This document shows, in pieces, positions 50,155 to 59,353 of a stretch of 64,000 bases of DNA. Position 1 is the first letter of the stretch. The number at the start of each line of letters is the position of its first letter. Made by a program: the position numbers and the translations under genes. The DNA is from Pseudomonas marincola (GTDB taxonomy: Bacteria; Pseudomonadota; Gammaproteobacteria; Pseudomonadales; Pseudomonadaceae). Location of the stretch: contig NZ_FPBC01000013.1 in NCBI RefSeq assembly GCF_900116605.1, forward strand, positions 62,001-126,000, written 5' to 3'. The notes below the pieces were generated by a model that had not been told where the DNA came from, made no database searches, and saw only the letters and a program-made list of their open reading frames with translations.

Positions 50155-50802
50155 ATGGCCTATCGCACCACGGCGCACCGTATCAGCCGCGATCAAGCGT
50201 TGCGTGAGCGCATTATGCTGTGCGCTCACACCCGCGTCACCGAGGGTGGCTTTGCCGCGCTGACCATGCAGGCTCTGGCCGAAGATGCCGGCGTTGCTAC
50301 CGGTAGCTTGTACCGCCACTTTCGCAGCAAGGGCGAGCTGGCGGCCCAGCTGTTTGCCCGCGCCAGTCAGCATGAAATCAACGCGCTCAACCGGACACTC
50401 GCCCTCGGCGGCACGCCGGTCGAGCGTCTGGTTAATGGCTTGGAGCAATTCGCCGCCCGCGCCTGGAGCAGCCGACAGCTGGCCTACGCACTAATCGCCG
50501 AACCGGTCGAGCCAGAGGTCGATGAACAGCGTCTGATCTTCCGCGAAGCCTATGCTCAATTATTCACTGATCTGTTGCGCGAAGGCACGGAGCAGGGCGT
50601 TTTTGACGTCAGCCATTACGCTCTGGCAGCCGCCTGCCTGGTCGGTGCAATTGCCGAATCACTGGTAGGCCCGCTGTCACCGAATGCCCGCTCGGCCCGC
50701 GAAGCCGGCCAGCAGAGCCTGCAACTGGCCGAAGTGAGCCAAAGTTTAGTCACCTTTTGTTTGCGTGCCGTTGGCGCCAAGGAGCCCTATCATGAGCGTT
50801 GA
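50155..50802 (+). CDS. TetR-family transcriptional repressor of the AidB-like gene
   Basis: A 215-aa regulator. The N-terminal helix-turn-helix is typical: ERIMLCAHTRVTEGGFAALTMQALAEDAGVATGSLYRHFRSKGELAAQLF. The C-terminal ligand domain has hydrophobic helices such as HYALAAACLVGAIAESLVGPL. The start codon lies next to the double operator, implying autorepression. It overlaps the aidB-like gene by 11 bp, so both are controlled together. From memory, PAO1 has the same pair (PA3973-PA3972). The inducing ligand is unknown, perhaps an acyl-CoA. Confidence 0.93.
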   Translation: MAYRTTAHRISRDQALRERIMLCAHTRVTEGGFAALTMQALAEDAGVATGSLYRHFRSKGELAAQLFARASQHEINALNRTLALGGTPVERLVNGLEQFAARAWSSRQLAYALIAEPVEPEVDEQRLIFREAYAQLFTDLLREGTEQGVFDVSHYALAAACLVGAIAESLVGPLSPNARSAREAGQQSLQLAEVSQSLVTFCLRAVGAKEPYHER

Positions 50803-52441
50803 ATTACAGGCTGAAACCCACGAAGTGTTCAATCAGGTGCCTCCGTTGGATGGCGCCAATCTGTACCGCGTGGACCTGCCGTTACAAGAGTGGACCCGGC
50901 GCTTTGGTGCGGGGTGGGCGCACGACCGGCTGGATGCTTATGGCGCGCTGGCCGGTGGCGAGCTGATGGCCGCCGGCTTTCTCGCCAACGAAAACAAGCC
51001 CGTGTTCAAAAGCCATGACCGTTATGGTCACCGCATCGATCTGGTTGAGTTTCATCCCTCGTACCATCAACTGATGAGTGCGGCGATTGAGCATGGTCTG
51101 CCATCTGCGCCGTGGACCGAACCGCGTGATGGAGCACAGGTTGCCCGCGCGGGCCTGAGTTATCTGCACAGTCAGGCAGAGGCCGGCAGCGGCTGCCCGC
51201 TGACCATGACCTACGCAAGCGTTCCGGCGCTGCAGTTGCAGCCTGACGTTGCGCGTATTTGGCTGCCGAAAATCCTGTCTACACAGTACGACCCGCGTAA
51301 CCTGCCGATCGAGCAGAAAACCGGCGCCACCATCGGCATGGCCATGACCGAGAAACAGGGCGGAACGGATGTGCGCGCCAACACCACGCGCGCCTATCCT
51401 GTCGGCACGCCGGGGCCGGGTCAGGCGTATGAATTGGTTGGCCACAAGTGGTTCTGTTCGGCGCCGATGTGCGATGCGTTCCTGACCTTGGCGCAAACCG
51501 ACAAGGGCCTGACCTGCTTCCTGCTACCGCGTCATCGCCCGGATGGCACGCGTAACGAGTTCTATATCCAGCGCCTGAAAAACAAGCTGGGCAACTGGTC
51601 CAACGCCTCCAGCGAAGTGGAATACCGGGGCGCCTTTGCCTGGATGGTCGGGGAAGAAGGCCGTGGCGTTCCGACCATTATCGAGATGGTTTCGCTGACC
51701 CGTTTCGATTGCATGATCGGCTCCAGCGCCCTGATGCGTCAGGCGCTGACACAGGCTGCGCATCACTGCGCGCACCGCAAAGTAGGCGGCAAGCTGCTGG
51801 CTGATCAACCGCTGATGCAAAACGTGCTGGCCGATCTGGCGCTGGAAAGCGAAGCCGCGCTGGCGTTGACGCTGCGCATGGGCAAGGCGCTGGATAATCC
51901 GAACGATGCGCAGGAGCAGAAGTTTGCCCGGCTGGTAACGGCCATCGGCAAGTATTGGATCTGTAAACGTGCGCCGGCGATGATCAACGAGGCGCAAGAA
52001 TGCCTCGGGGGCGCCGGGTATGTGGAAGACACCATTTTACCGCGCCTGTACCGCGAAGCTCCGGTCAACTCGATTTGGGAAGGCTCGGGCAATGTTCAGT
52101 GTCTGGATGTGCTGCGTGCGCTGTCCAAGGAGCAGGGCGTGCTTGATGCGCTGTTCCACGAATTGGGCGATGGTCACGGCGATGCACGCCTTAAAGCGCA
52201 CATTGCCAAGGTGCACAGCGCCTTCAAGGACACCGACGATATTCAGTATCGCGCGCGCCAGCTCACCGAAGACGTGGCGGTAGGCTTGCAGGCCAAATTG
52301 TTGCTGGAGGCGGGCAATGCGACAGTCTCCGACGGCTTCATCGCCAGCCGGTTGGGCGACGGTGGTCGCGTTTACGGCACCTTGCCGCGTGGCGTGGATG
52401 CAGAGTCTCTGGTCGCACGCAGCTCGCCGCATTTCGCCTGA
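50792..52441 (+). CDS. aidB: AidB-like acyl-CoA dehydrogenase (DNA alkylation response)
   Basis: A 549-aa flavoprotein of the acyl-CoA dehydrogenase superfamily; start at 50792 after AAGGAG. The AidB signature THEVFNQVPPLDGANLYRVD opens the protein; MAMTEKQGGTDVRANTTRAYP and KWFCSAPMCDAFLTLAQ are the FAD-binding middle-domain segments; CLGGAGYVEDTILPRLYREAPVNSIWEGSGNVQCLD carries the C-terminal catalytic Glu-type region. E. coli AidB binds DNA and protects from alkylation, and is driven by Ada; here it is driven by a TetR regulator instead, so the signal may differ. It ends at a 28-bp palindromic terminator. Confidence 0.9.
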   Translation: MSVELQAETHEVFNQVPPLDGANLYRVDLPLQEWTRRFGAGWAHDRLDAYGALAGGELMAAGFLANENKPVFKSHDRYGHRIDLVEFHPSYHQLMSAAIEHGLPSAPWTEPRDGAQVARAGLSYLHSQAEAGSGCPLTMTYASVPALQLQPDVARIWLPKILSTQYDPRNLPIEQKTGATIGMAMTEKQGGTDVRANTTRAYPVGTPGPGQAYELVGHKWFCSAPMCDAFLTLAQTDKGLTCFLLPRHRPDGTRNEFYIQRLKNKLGNWSNASSEVEYRGAFAWMVGEEGRGVPTIIEMVSLTRFDCMIGSSALMRQALTQAAHHCAHRKVGGKLLADQPLMQNVLADLALESEAALALTLRMGKALDNPNDAQEQKFARLVTAIGKYWICKRAPAMINEAQECLGGAGYVEDTILPRLYREAPVNSIWEGSGNVQCLDVLRALSKEQGVLDALFHELGDGHGDARLKAHIAKVHSAFKDTDDIQYRARQLTEDVAVGLQAKLLLEAGNATVSDGFIASRLGDGGRVYGTLPRGVDAESLVARSSPHFA

Positions 52442-52455
52442 GCCTTGCCGCAAAC

Positions 52456-52483
52456 AAAGAAGCTGACACGTGTCAGCTTCTTT
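52456..52483. terminator. Bidirectional palindromic terminator
   Basis: A perfect 28-bp palindrome (AAAGAAGCTGACAC and its complement) between the convergent aidB-like and MFS genes. T and A runs on both sides allow it to end transcripts of either strand. Confidence 0.8.
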
Positions 52484-52512
52484 GCGTTTCAGACGATTAA
52501 TCTTTCGAGTCG

Positions 52513-53670
52513 TCAGGCCGAGCGTGCAACTCGCAGAGTCTTTCTACTGCCAATAGCCGTGACCACAAACAAGGCCGCCGCCAGGCTCAGGGCCAATGGC
52601 AAACCCTGCGGACCAAGGCCCATCAGGCTGCCGCTGAGCAGTGGCCCGATCAGGCTGCCGACGCCCCAGAGCATGCCGACACTGGCGTTGGCGGTGACCA
52701 GTTCGGCCCCGCTGAAGCGCTCGCCGATGCGCACCAAGGCCAGCGTATAAACCCCGCCAGCCACTGCGCCGAGTATGACCAGCGCCGGCCACAATACGCT
52801 CGGGTGGCCAATCAGCCAGGGCAATGCGCAGCCGATCAGCAACGCCATGACACCGCAGGCAAGATGCAGATGGCTGCGCTCGCAACGATCCGACAGCCAG
52901 CCAAGTGGCACCTGAAACGTCATGTCGCCGAGCAGAATTATGGTCACCATGAACGCGGCAATGCCGACTGCGTAACCGTGACTGCTGGCATAAACCGGAA
53001 ACAGCGAGAGCACCACGCTGTCGAAAAAGGCGAAGAACAACACGCCCGTACACAGCGCCGGCGCGACTCTGATGAAGCCCGCCAACGAGAAAGTCTTGGT
53101 TTGTTCGTGTTCGGCCTCACTCCAGTCGGCGGGCAGATACAGCCACACCGCCAACAGTGCCAGCAGATTACACCCGGTAACCACGGCGATCGGCCACAGA
53201 CTTTGTGTGCCCAGCACGCCGATTAGGGTTGGGCCAAACAACTGGCAGCCGGTGAAACAGGCGGCGTACAGGGCGACAATCTGGCCGCGCTTGTTTTCAT
53301 CGCACAACTCATTAACCCAGGACTCGCCCAGAATCACCGCAACGCCCATGCCCACGCCCAGCATCAAACGGGCGGCTGCGAGCCAGCCCAGCGAGTCCGG
53401 CAGCCATTCGATGGCGCTGCAACTGGCTGCGCAGAGGGCGAAGCACATCAGGTACAGGTGGCGGCCACTGAAGCGACGGCACAGCGGTGCGACCATGAAT
53501 GCCGAAAGAATCATCCCCGCCGCCGGCATTGCCGACAGAATACCGATTTGCAAGGGCGATGCGCCGGCTTCAAGCAGGCGCAACGATACCAGCGGCAATG
53601 TCAGGCCCATGCTCAGGCCTACCACGGAAACGGCAAAAATAAGTACAACCAGTAACCAGCGATTCATCAC
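52513..53670 (-). CDS. MFS transporter (YcaD-like)
   Basis: A 385-aa major-facilitator protein with 12 helices expected. Family signs: SMGLTLPLVSLRLLEAGASPLQIGILSAMPAAGMILSAFMVAPLCRRFSGR (loop 2-3), LGVGMGVAVILGESWVNELCDENKRGQIVALY, and VPLGWLSDRCERSHLHL in the second half. YcaD-like carriers have no known substrate. The gene is convergent to aidB and starts 414 bp from amn, divergent from it. Confidence 0.85.
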   Translation of the reverse strand: MMNRWLLVVLIFAVSVVGLSMGLTLPLVSLRLLEAGASPLQIGILSAMPAAGMILSAFMVAPLCRRFSGRHLYLMCFALCAASCSAIEWLPDSLGWLAAARLMLGVGMGVAVILGESWVNELCDENKRGQIVALYAACFTGCQLFGPTLIGVLGTQSLWPIAVVTGCNLLALLAVWLYLPADWSEAEHEQTKTFSLAGFIRVAPALCTGVLFFAFFDSVVLSLFPVYASSHGYAVGIAAFMVTIILLGDMTFQVPLGWLSDRCERSHLHLACGVMALLIGCALPWLIGHPSVLWPALVILGAVAGGVYTLALVRIGERFSGAELVTANASVGMLWGVGSLIGPLLSGSLMGLGPQGLPLALSLAAALFVVTAIGSRKTLRVARSA

Positions 53671-54084
53671 GTTCTCCGCCCCGGTTCAATGGACGGGGCC
53701 AGCCAAGATCAAAAATTTGCGCAGCGCAGCGCAAAGCAAAAATGTGAGCAAATTGCAGCCGCTACGCCTTGGGTGTGGCGTATACGCAGGTGTGCGTCGG
53801 GCTCAGGCGCTGAGCGTGTGAGGCGAGAAGGTGAAGGCGAAGAGTACGCTGCGACGACGTTTGAGCTTGGCATCCGCCGGCCAGGCACGCGGACACGCCA
53901 ACAGCGCGGTCGGTGCTAATGGGGGGAAGCGCAGTGAAATGCTCATGGTGCGTACTGGGATGAAAAGTGTGCGGGCCGCGATTCTAAGAGGCGCTTGCCG
54001 GCGGGTCAAATAATTAGAGGCACTGGCTTAGCTGCCACACTCGGGTGCAATATTAGCCTGCACGTTCAGTCAGGAAGAATCGCC
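53671..54084. other. Intergenic region between the MFS gene and amn (414 bp)
   Basis: Several short frames exist, among them a 47-codon minus-strand frame starting at 53946 (MSISLRFPPLAPTALL), but none has an SD or family match, so no gene is claimed. Both divergent promoters should lie here. Confidence 0.5.
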
Positions 54085-55557
54085 ATGCGTCCATGTTCAG
54101 ATGATTTCATTATTGTCAGCAGTCCCGAAGAGGCGGTGGATCGCCTTGCTGAGTTGCATCAGCAGGCAACCCATGGTTTGAGCCGGGCGCTAAAAGCGTA
54201 TCTCAAGGATCGGGTTAAACCGGATGCTGAAAACCACTGTCAGTATCGCTACCCCGAGTTGCGCCTGACGTATTTGTGTCAGGGCGAGGTGCCCGCGTCC
54301 GTGCGCGCCTTCGCCAAGGTGCAAGTGCCTGGCACTTATAGCGTGACGGTCACGCACCCGGCAGCGTTTCGTAAATACCTGTTGGAGCAGCTGCGTCCGC
54401 TGATGCACGACTACACCTTGCGGGTTGAGGTGGGCATCAGCGAGCAGAATATTCCTTATCCGTATGTGGTCGAGCAGGGCGATGAACTGGCAGGCTCGGG
54501 CGTCACTGCCGCCGAGCTGGCGCGGGTCTTTCCGAGTACTGACCTGTCGGCGGCTACCGACAACAATGCTGACGGCCTGACCGACTGGGAGAGTATGGAG
54601 AGCATGCCGCTGGCGCTGTTCGACGCTGCCCGTGTGGACTTCTCGCTGCGCCGTCTGGTGCATTACACCGGCAGTGACTGGCGCCACGTGCAGCCGTGGA
54701 TTTTGCTGACCAACTATCACCGCTATGTTGATCAGTTCATCCGCCACGGCCTCGACATGCTGGTCGGCGATTCGCGCTTCACCCACATGATCTTGCCGGG
54801 CAACGTGAGAATTGAGCGGGGAATGTCCGAAGGCGAGATGCAGGCAATTATCGGCGGGGTTGTCTGGCATCGTTATCAGATGCCGGCTTATCACTTACTG
54901 GCCGGCGACGGCGATGGCATTACCTTGGTGAATATCGGGGTTGGGCCATCCAACGCCAAGAACATTACCGATCACCTGGCAGTATTGCGCCCGCATTGCT
55001 GGCTGATGATTGGTCACTGCGGCGGCTTGCGCCAGTCGCAGAACATCGGTGATTACGTGCTCGCCCACGCCTACATGCGTCGCGACGGGATTCTGGACCG
55101 AGTGCTGCCGCCGAACATCCCGCTGCCGGCCCTGGCTGAAGTGCAGTTGGCATTGCAGGAAGCGGCTGCGGTGGTGACCGGTGAGCGCGGCGATGAGCTG
55201 AAAAAACGCCTGCGTACCGGCACTGTTCTGACGTACGACGATCGCAACTGGGAGCTGCGCTGGGCGCAGGAGCGGCCGTTAATCAACTTGGCGCGGGCCA
55301 TTGCCGTAGACATGGAAAGCGGCACCATTGCCGCCCAAGGCTATCGACTGCGTGTGCCTTACGGCACGTTGTTGTGCGTATCGGACAAGCCGCTGCACAG
55401 TGAAATCAAACTGCCCGGCGCGGCGGGTGCGTTCTACGAGCGCGCCGTGACCCAGCATTTGCACATCGGCATTACGGCACTGGACATGCTGCGCAGCCAG
55501 CTCAACTCGTTGCACTCACGCAAACTGCGCAGCTTTGATGAGCCGCCGTTCCGCTGA
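54085..55557 (+). CDS. amn: AMP nucleosidase
   Basis: A 490-aa enzyme that splits AMP into adenine and ribose 5-phosphate, adjusting adenylate pools. The start at 54085 (MRPCSDDFIIVSSPEEAVDRL) follows AGGAAG. The N-terminal domain is specific to Amn; the C-terminal nucleoside-phosphorylase-like domain holds GDGDGITLVNIGVGPSNAKNITDHLAVL, CWLMIGHCGGLRQSQNIGDYVLAHAYMR, and VDMESGTIAAQGYRLRVPYGTLLCVSDKPLH (the catalytic Glu-Asp area). Length is typical. Convergent with the next gene by 1 bp. Confidence 0.96.
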   Translation: MRPCSDDFIIVSSPEEAVDRLAELHQQATHGLSRALKAYLKDRVKPDAENHCQYRYPELRLTYLCQGEVPASVRAFAKVQVPGTYSVTVTHPAAFRKYLLEQLRPLMHDYTLRVEVGISEQNIPYPYVVEQGDELAGSGVTAAELARVFPSTDLSAATDNNADGLTDWESMESMPLALFDAARVDFSLRRLVHYTGSDWRHVQPWILLTNYHRYVDQFIRHGLDMLVGDSRFTHMILPGNVRIERGMSEGEMQAIIGGVVWHRYQMPAYHLLAGDGDGITLVNIGVGPSNAKNITDHLAVLRPHCWLMIGHCGGLRQSQNIGDYVLAHAYMRRDGILDRVLPPNIPLPALAEVQLALQEAAAVVTGERGDELKKRLRTGTVLTYDDRNWELRWAQERPLINLARAIAVDMESGTIAAQGYRLRVPYGTLLCVSDKPLHSEIKLPGAAGAFYERAVTQHLHIGITALDMLRSQLNSLHSRKLRSFDEPPFR

Positions 55558-55558
55558 G

Positions 55559-56398
55559 TTAGCGCGGCACGCCACTGCCGGGCATGGTTTTTAGATAACC
55601 GCTGCTGGTCTTCGGGTCATACAAACTCGATTCCAGGTCGACCAGACTCTTATGGTCGACCTGGATCAGGCCGCGCCGAGGGCGGTCGAGGTCGATGATC
55701 AAGAACACCAGCAGCACGATCAAACCGACCATGATGTAGGTCGCAAATGAAGCGCGGTGGCCAGACATTCCCGCCGTGTAACCGACAATAACCCCAGCCA
55801 TCAGAAACGTAATGTACAGCAGCCCCAGCACGATCTCCGGAACATGGCGATTGAGCGCGGCATCGCGCGTGCCGTACGAATCGATCATTTCGTTGAGCGC
55901 CTGAATATACAGCCCGGTAGTCACCGGATTCGGCTGCTCTTGCGCGGCTTTGAGGGCATACGACCACAGCTGGCTTTGCAAGTCTGCTGCCTGCGTCAGC
56001 ATCGCCCGGCGCTGATAAGGCTTAGCCAAATCGAGATTGCCGGTGCGAATGCGCAGGCTCAGGTAGCTTTGCAGTTTGTTGATTGAGTCGGTGCGCGCAG
56101 GCTCGGGCAACAAGTGGGCACGCAGATAAGCTGTGCCTATCGCATTGGCCTCATCGACCACCGCTTCGCTGCGATTATCGAAGCGCTGCAATGCCAGGGA
56201 AAAGGTGAAGCCGAGGAGCAGGGCCAGTATCCCGATCAACGAGCCCTGAATAGCATTGACGTGGGCCTTGCAGGGCTCGTCTGACATCGACTGGATCTTG
56301 CGGCCGCGTCGGTAGCCCAGCTCAATAACCAGCGCCATTGAAACAAACAATATGCCGGCAATCAGCCCGCTGTTGAGTTCGTACATAAACTCTCGCAT
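55559..56398 (-). CDS. DUF4239 (bestrophin-like) membrane protein
   Basis: A 279-aa protein with two helices at the N-terminus (GLIAGILFVSMALVIELGY and AIQGSLIGILALLLGFTFSLALQRFDNRSEAVVDEANAIGTAYLRA) and two near the C-terminus (IVLGLLYITFLMAGVIVGYTAG and YIMVGLIVLLVFLIIDLDRPRRGLIQVD). This is the DUF4239 pattern, distantly related to bestrophin-type channels. It is in the inner membrane; its role is unknown. The central soluble segment is cytoplasmic or periplasmic, which cannot be told. Confidence 0.82.
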   Translation of the reverse strand: MREFMYELNSGLIAGILFVSMALVIELGYRRGRKIQSMSDEPCKAHVNAIQGSLIGILALLLGFTFSLALQRFDNRSEAVVDEANAIGTAYLRAHLLPEPARTDSINKLQSYLSLRIRTGNLDLAKPYQRRAMLTQAADLQSQLWSYALKAAQEQPNPVTTGLYIQALNEMIDSYGTRDAALNRHVPEIVLGLLYITFLMAGVIVGYTAGMSGHRASFATYIMVGLIVLLVFLIIDLDRPRRGLIQVDHKSLVDLESSLYDPKTSSGYLKTMPGSGVPR

Positions 56399-56539
56399 CT
56401 CGCCCCACCCCGAATAAAATCCATCTACTCGTCAGGGCGAAACTCCCGGCTCTGGCGCATTTGCAGTCTAGTCGGCGCGGGCGACTCTTACCTGTTGCTC
56501 AGTCGGGGAGGCGAATCTATGGGCGTGATGGCGGGATGT

Positions 56540-56564
56540 ACAAGGCGCCAGAGCGGCGCCTTGT
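56540..56564 (-). terminator. Stem-loop after the alcohol dehydrogenase gene
   Basis: A perfect 10-bp stem ACAAGGCGCC / GGCGCCTTGT with a 5-nt loop, 16 bp beyond the minus-strand stop codon at 56581. Only a short U tract follows. Confidence 0.6.
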
Positions 56565-56580
56565 TGTGGGTCTTTGAACC

Positions 56581-57603
56581 TTACTTGCTGGCGTCGAGCA
56601 CCACACGGTAGCGGGCTTTGCCATCTCGCAGGTGTTGGATGGCGGCGTTGGTTTCACTCATGGGGAAGTGCTCGACCTGCGGCAGAATCTGATGGCGGGC
56701 GCAGAACTCAAGCATCTGCGCCATGATCGCAGGCGAGCCGACCGGTGAGCCGGAAATACTGCGTTGGCGCGGAATCAGATTGAACACATGCACCGGGATT
56801 GCGCTTGGCACGATTCCCACAAAATGCAGCCGACCTTTGCCGCGCAATGTTGCCATCAGTGCGTTCCAGTCGAGATCGGCACTGGCGGTGATCATCAGAA
56901 AATCGAGGCTGGCGGTGATTGCTTTCATTGCTGCACTGTCGGTCGAGGCAACAACCTTGTGTGCGCCGAGCCGCTTGGCTTCATCTTGCTTGTTCATTGA
57001 AGAGGTAAACGCCGTGACCTCACAGCCCCAGGCATTGAGAAATTGCAGAGCCAGATGGCCGAGGCCGCCGATGCCAACCACACCCACCTTGTCGGTGGGT
57101 TTGACTCCCAGCTCCAGCAGCGGCGCAAATACCGTGGAGCCGCCGCAGAACAGCGGGCCTGCAAGGCTTGGATCGAGGTTGTCCGGCAGGGCAATTGCCC
57201 AGGCCCAATGTGCGCGCATGCGGTTGGCGAAGCCGCCATTGCCGCCGATGATGGTAGGTTTAACGGTCGGGCAGAGCTGGTGCGCGCCGTCCATGCAGGA
57301 CGCGCAGTGCATGCAGCTGGATTTGTGCCAGCCAATCCCAACCCGCTGGCCCAGCTTCAGGCCGCGCGCCTGCTCGCCAAGACGAACCACAGTGCCAACG
57401 GCTTCATGGCCCGGGACGAACGGGTATTTTGCATTGCCCCATTCGTTGTCGATCATTGATTGATCGGAGTGACAAATACCGCAGTACTCAACAGCAATCT
57501 CAACCTCTTCTGCGCCGAGCGGACCCGGGTCGTACTCGTATTGCTCCAATGGCGCGCCAGGCGCTTTGGCGGCCCAGCCGGTGAATGTGTCGAGTGTGCT
57601 CAT
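56581..57603 (-). CDS. ahr: Zinc-dependent alcohol/aldehyde reductase (Ahr/YjgB-like)
   Basis: A 340-aa MDR enzyme of the cinnamyl-alcohol dehydrogenase type. Zinc-site segments are VEYCGICHSDQSMIDNEWG, PFVPGHEAVGTVVRLG and GIGWHKSSCMHCASCMDGAHQLCP, with the Rossmann motif VGVVGIGGLGHLALQFL. It resembles E. coli Ahr, an NADPH-dependent broad aldehyde reductase, including the opening AxxxLEQYEYDPGPL and the ending LRDGKARYRVVLDA. Zinc ligands (Cys, His, four Cys) are all seen. The physiological substrate is unknown; the name is by similarity. Confidence 0.88.
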   Translation of the reverse strand: MSTLDTFTGWAAKAPGAPLEQYEYDPGPLGAEEVEIAVEYCGICHSDQSMIDNEWGNAKYPFVPGHEAVGTVVRLGEQARGLKLGQRVGIGWHKSSCMHCASCMDGAHQLCPTVKPTIIGGNGGFANRMRAHWAWAIALPDNLDPSLAGPLFCGGSTVFAPLLELGVKPTDKVGVVGIGGLGHLALQFLNAWGCEVTAFTSSMNKQDEAKRLGAHKVVASTDSAAMKAITASLDFLMITASADLDWNALMATLRGKGRLHFVGIVPSAIPVHVFNLIPRQRSISGSPVGSPAIMAQMLEFCARHQILPQVEHFPMSETNAAIQHLRDGKARYRVVLDASK

Positions 57604-57745
57604 GGGGTAAAAGTCCTCAGGCTAATCAAATCGGTTTCAGCATAGTCGTTTGCAGCTACAGGTGAAGGTTGATCATTTGCCATGATGATGTGGCTGCTGC
57701 CTCGGTTACACTGGCTTGTATGTCGTACTGTTGATGAGTTTTTGC

Positions 57746-58375
57746 ATGCCTCGTATCTCGCGTCCTCAAGCGCCGCGCCGTCCAGCCAACAAGTCTGCAC
57801 CGCGTCGGGTGGCCAAGGCGCCGCCGGCAGAGCCGCGCCTGTTGTTGCTCAACAAGCCGTTTGATGTACTGACCCAGTTCAATGATGATCAGGGCCGCGC
57901 CACCCTCAAGGACTTTGTCGATGTGCCCGGCGTGTATCCCGCTGGGAGGTTGGACCGTGACAGCGAAGGTTTGTTGCTGCTGACCAATGACGGGCAGTTG
58001 CAGGCTCGTATCGCCGATCCTAAACACAAGTTGGCGAAAACCTATTGGGTGCAGGTTGAGGGCGAGCCAACTGCCGAGCAGATCCAGCGACTGGCCGATG
58101 GCGTTGAGCTGAACGATGGCCCCACGCTGCCCGCGCAAGTACGTGCGCTGGAAGAACCCGAGTTATGGCCGCGTAATCCGCCGGTGCGTTTTCGCAAGAG
58201 CGTGCCAACGGCGTGGCTGGAATTGATTATTCGCGAGGGGCGCAATCGTCAGGTGCGACGAATGACGGCGGCAGTGGGATTGCCGACGCTGCGTTTGGTC
58301 AGGGTGCAGATTGGCCCGTGGCGGTTGGCAGAACTGCAACCGGGGCAATGGCGCGAAGTTGATCCGAAGCTGTAA
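57746..58375 (+). CDS. rluE: 23S rRNA pseudouridine synthase (RluE-like)
   Basis: A protein of about 209 aa in the RsuA/RluB/E/F family, with the catalytic Asp in GRLDRDSEGLLLLTNDGQL and the final GRNRQVRRMTAAVGLPTLRLVRV motif. A basic N-terminal extension (RPQAPRRPANKSAPRRVAK) replaces the S4 domain, as in RluE of E. coli, which modifies U2457. Several starts are possible: 57746 (MPRISRP) is used here, 57734 or a TTG at 57716 are alternatives; none has a strong SD. It is convergent with the DUF2788 gene. Confidence 0.9.
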   Translation: MPRISRPQAPRRPANKSAPRRVAKAPPAEPRLLLLNKPFDVLTQFNDDQGRATLKDFVDVPGVYPAGRLDRDSEGLLLLTNDGQLQARIADPKHKLAKTYWVQVEGEPTAEQIQRLADGVELNDGPTLPAQVRALEEPELWPRNPPVRFRKSVPTAWLELIIREGRNRQVRRMTAAVGLPTLRLVRVQIGPWRLAELQPGQWREVDPKL

Positions 58376-58390
58376 TGCGTTTTCAAGGAA

Positions 58391-58417
58391 TTCACCCGCC
58401 AATGGCTGGCGGGTGAA
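58391..58417. terminator. Stem-loop between rluE and the DUF2788 gene
   Basis: A perfect 11-bp stem TTCACCCGCCA / TGGCGGGTGAA with a 5-nt loop between two convergent genes. It has no strong T-run but sits where a bidirectional terminator is expected. Confidence 0.6.
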
Positions 58418-58428
58418 TGCTGGCAGGC

Positions 58429-58641
58429 TTACATGCCGCCTTCGATTTCCATGCCGGCGATCACGAACGTCTTGATCACAAAGCCAAGCACGCCCAAGCC
58501 CAACGCCAAAAACAGAATCATGCTGCCAAAGCGGCCAGCCTTGGATTTCTTCGCCAGATCCCAGACGATAAAGGCCATGAACAAAATCAGGCCGCTGACC
58601 AGAATAGTGGTCATCCAACTTTCAAAAACTTCGGGTTCCAT
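58429..58641 (-). CDS. DUF2788 small membrane protein
   Basis: A 70-aa protein starting at 58641 (MEPEVFESWMTTILVSG) after GAGGTCC. Two helices are visible: TTILVSGLILFMAFIVWDLA and FGSMILFLALGLGVLGFVIKTFVIAG, separated by the basic KKSKAGR loop. This is the DUF2788 family, found next to the pseudouridine synthase gene in Pseudomonas. Function unknown. Confidence 0.85.
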   Translation of the reverse strand: MEPEVFESWMTTILVSGLILFMAFIVWDLAKKSKAGRFGSMILFLALGLGVLGFVIKTFVIAGMEIEGGM

Positions 58642-58743
58642 ACGGACCTCTATGTCGTGTGGCGCAATGCCGAACTGCAAATCGCCGGCGATTATACGTC
58701 AGCAACGTGCGTCGGTCAGTCCCCGCTGGTAAGTCGGATTCGC

Positions 58744-59223
58744 CTAGCTGCGCAGGTGTTGCAGCGGCAATTGGGTGCTGGAGAGCACTTGTTGCAGGAC
58801 AAAGCTTGAGCGCACGCTGGAAACGCCATCAATACGGGTCAGCGTACCGAGTAGTAGTTTCTGATAGTGGTCCATGTCTGGCACCACAACTTTGAGTTGA
58901 TAGTCGGCATCCATGCCCGTTACCAGGCTGCATTCCAGCACTTCCGGACAGTTACGAATCACTTCCTGAAAGTGCTCGAAGCGCTCCGGCGTGTGCCTGT
59001 CCATGCCGATCAGCACATAAGCGGTGAGGCTCAGGCCGAGTTTCTGCCGGTCGAGCAGGGCAACCTGACCGACGATATAGCCGTCATCCTCCAGTTGCTT
59101 AACCCGCCGCGAGCAAGGTGATGGTGATAAGCCGATGCGTTCGGCCAGATCCTGATTGGATAACGTTGCATCGCGCTGCAATTCGGCAAGGATATTCAGG
59201 TCGTAACGATCAAGTTTGTTCAT
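58744..59223 (-). CDS. Lrp/AsnC-family transcriptional regulator
   Basis: A 159-aa regulator. The helix-turn-helix is MNKLDRYDLNILAELQRDATLSNQDLAERIGLSPSPCSRRVKQLEDDGYI, followed by the RAM (ligand-binding) domain LTAYVLIGMDRHTPERFEHFQEVI and CSLVTGMDADYQLKVVVPDMDHYQKLLLGTLTRIDGVSSVRSSFVLQQVL. It probably binds an amino acid and controls a divergent gene. Its divergent neighbour is a structured non-coding segment and then an inserted T6SS module, so the original target gene may have been displaced or lies elsewhere. Confidence 0.93.
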   Translation of the reverse strand: MNKLDRYDLNILAELQRDATLSNQDLAERIGLSPSPCSRRVKQLEDDGYIVGQVALLDRQKLGLSLTAYVLIGMDRHTPERFEHFQEVIRNCPEVLECSLVTGMDADYQLKVVVPDMDHYQKLLLGTLTRIDGVSSVRSSFVLQQVLSSTQLPLQHLRS

Positions 59224-59353
59224 GATTGGCTCGTTTTCATTAACTTCGTGCAGGTAATAATGCTCTATTAGTTAAAAATTGCGCAAGCAGGCTTTATTTG
59301 AGCAATATTCGCAATCATCTGCTGCGCGCCCGCACGTATTATTTACCTCAGTT

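Noticed and set aside
53803..54009. Minus-strand 68-codon frame between the MFS gene and amn
   Set aside because: No SD, no family match and an unusual composition; kept only as part of the intergenic note.
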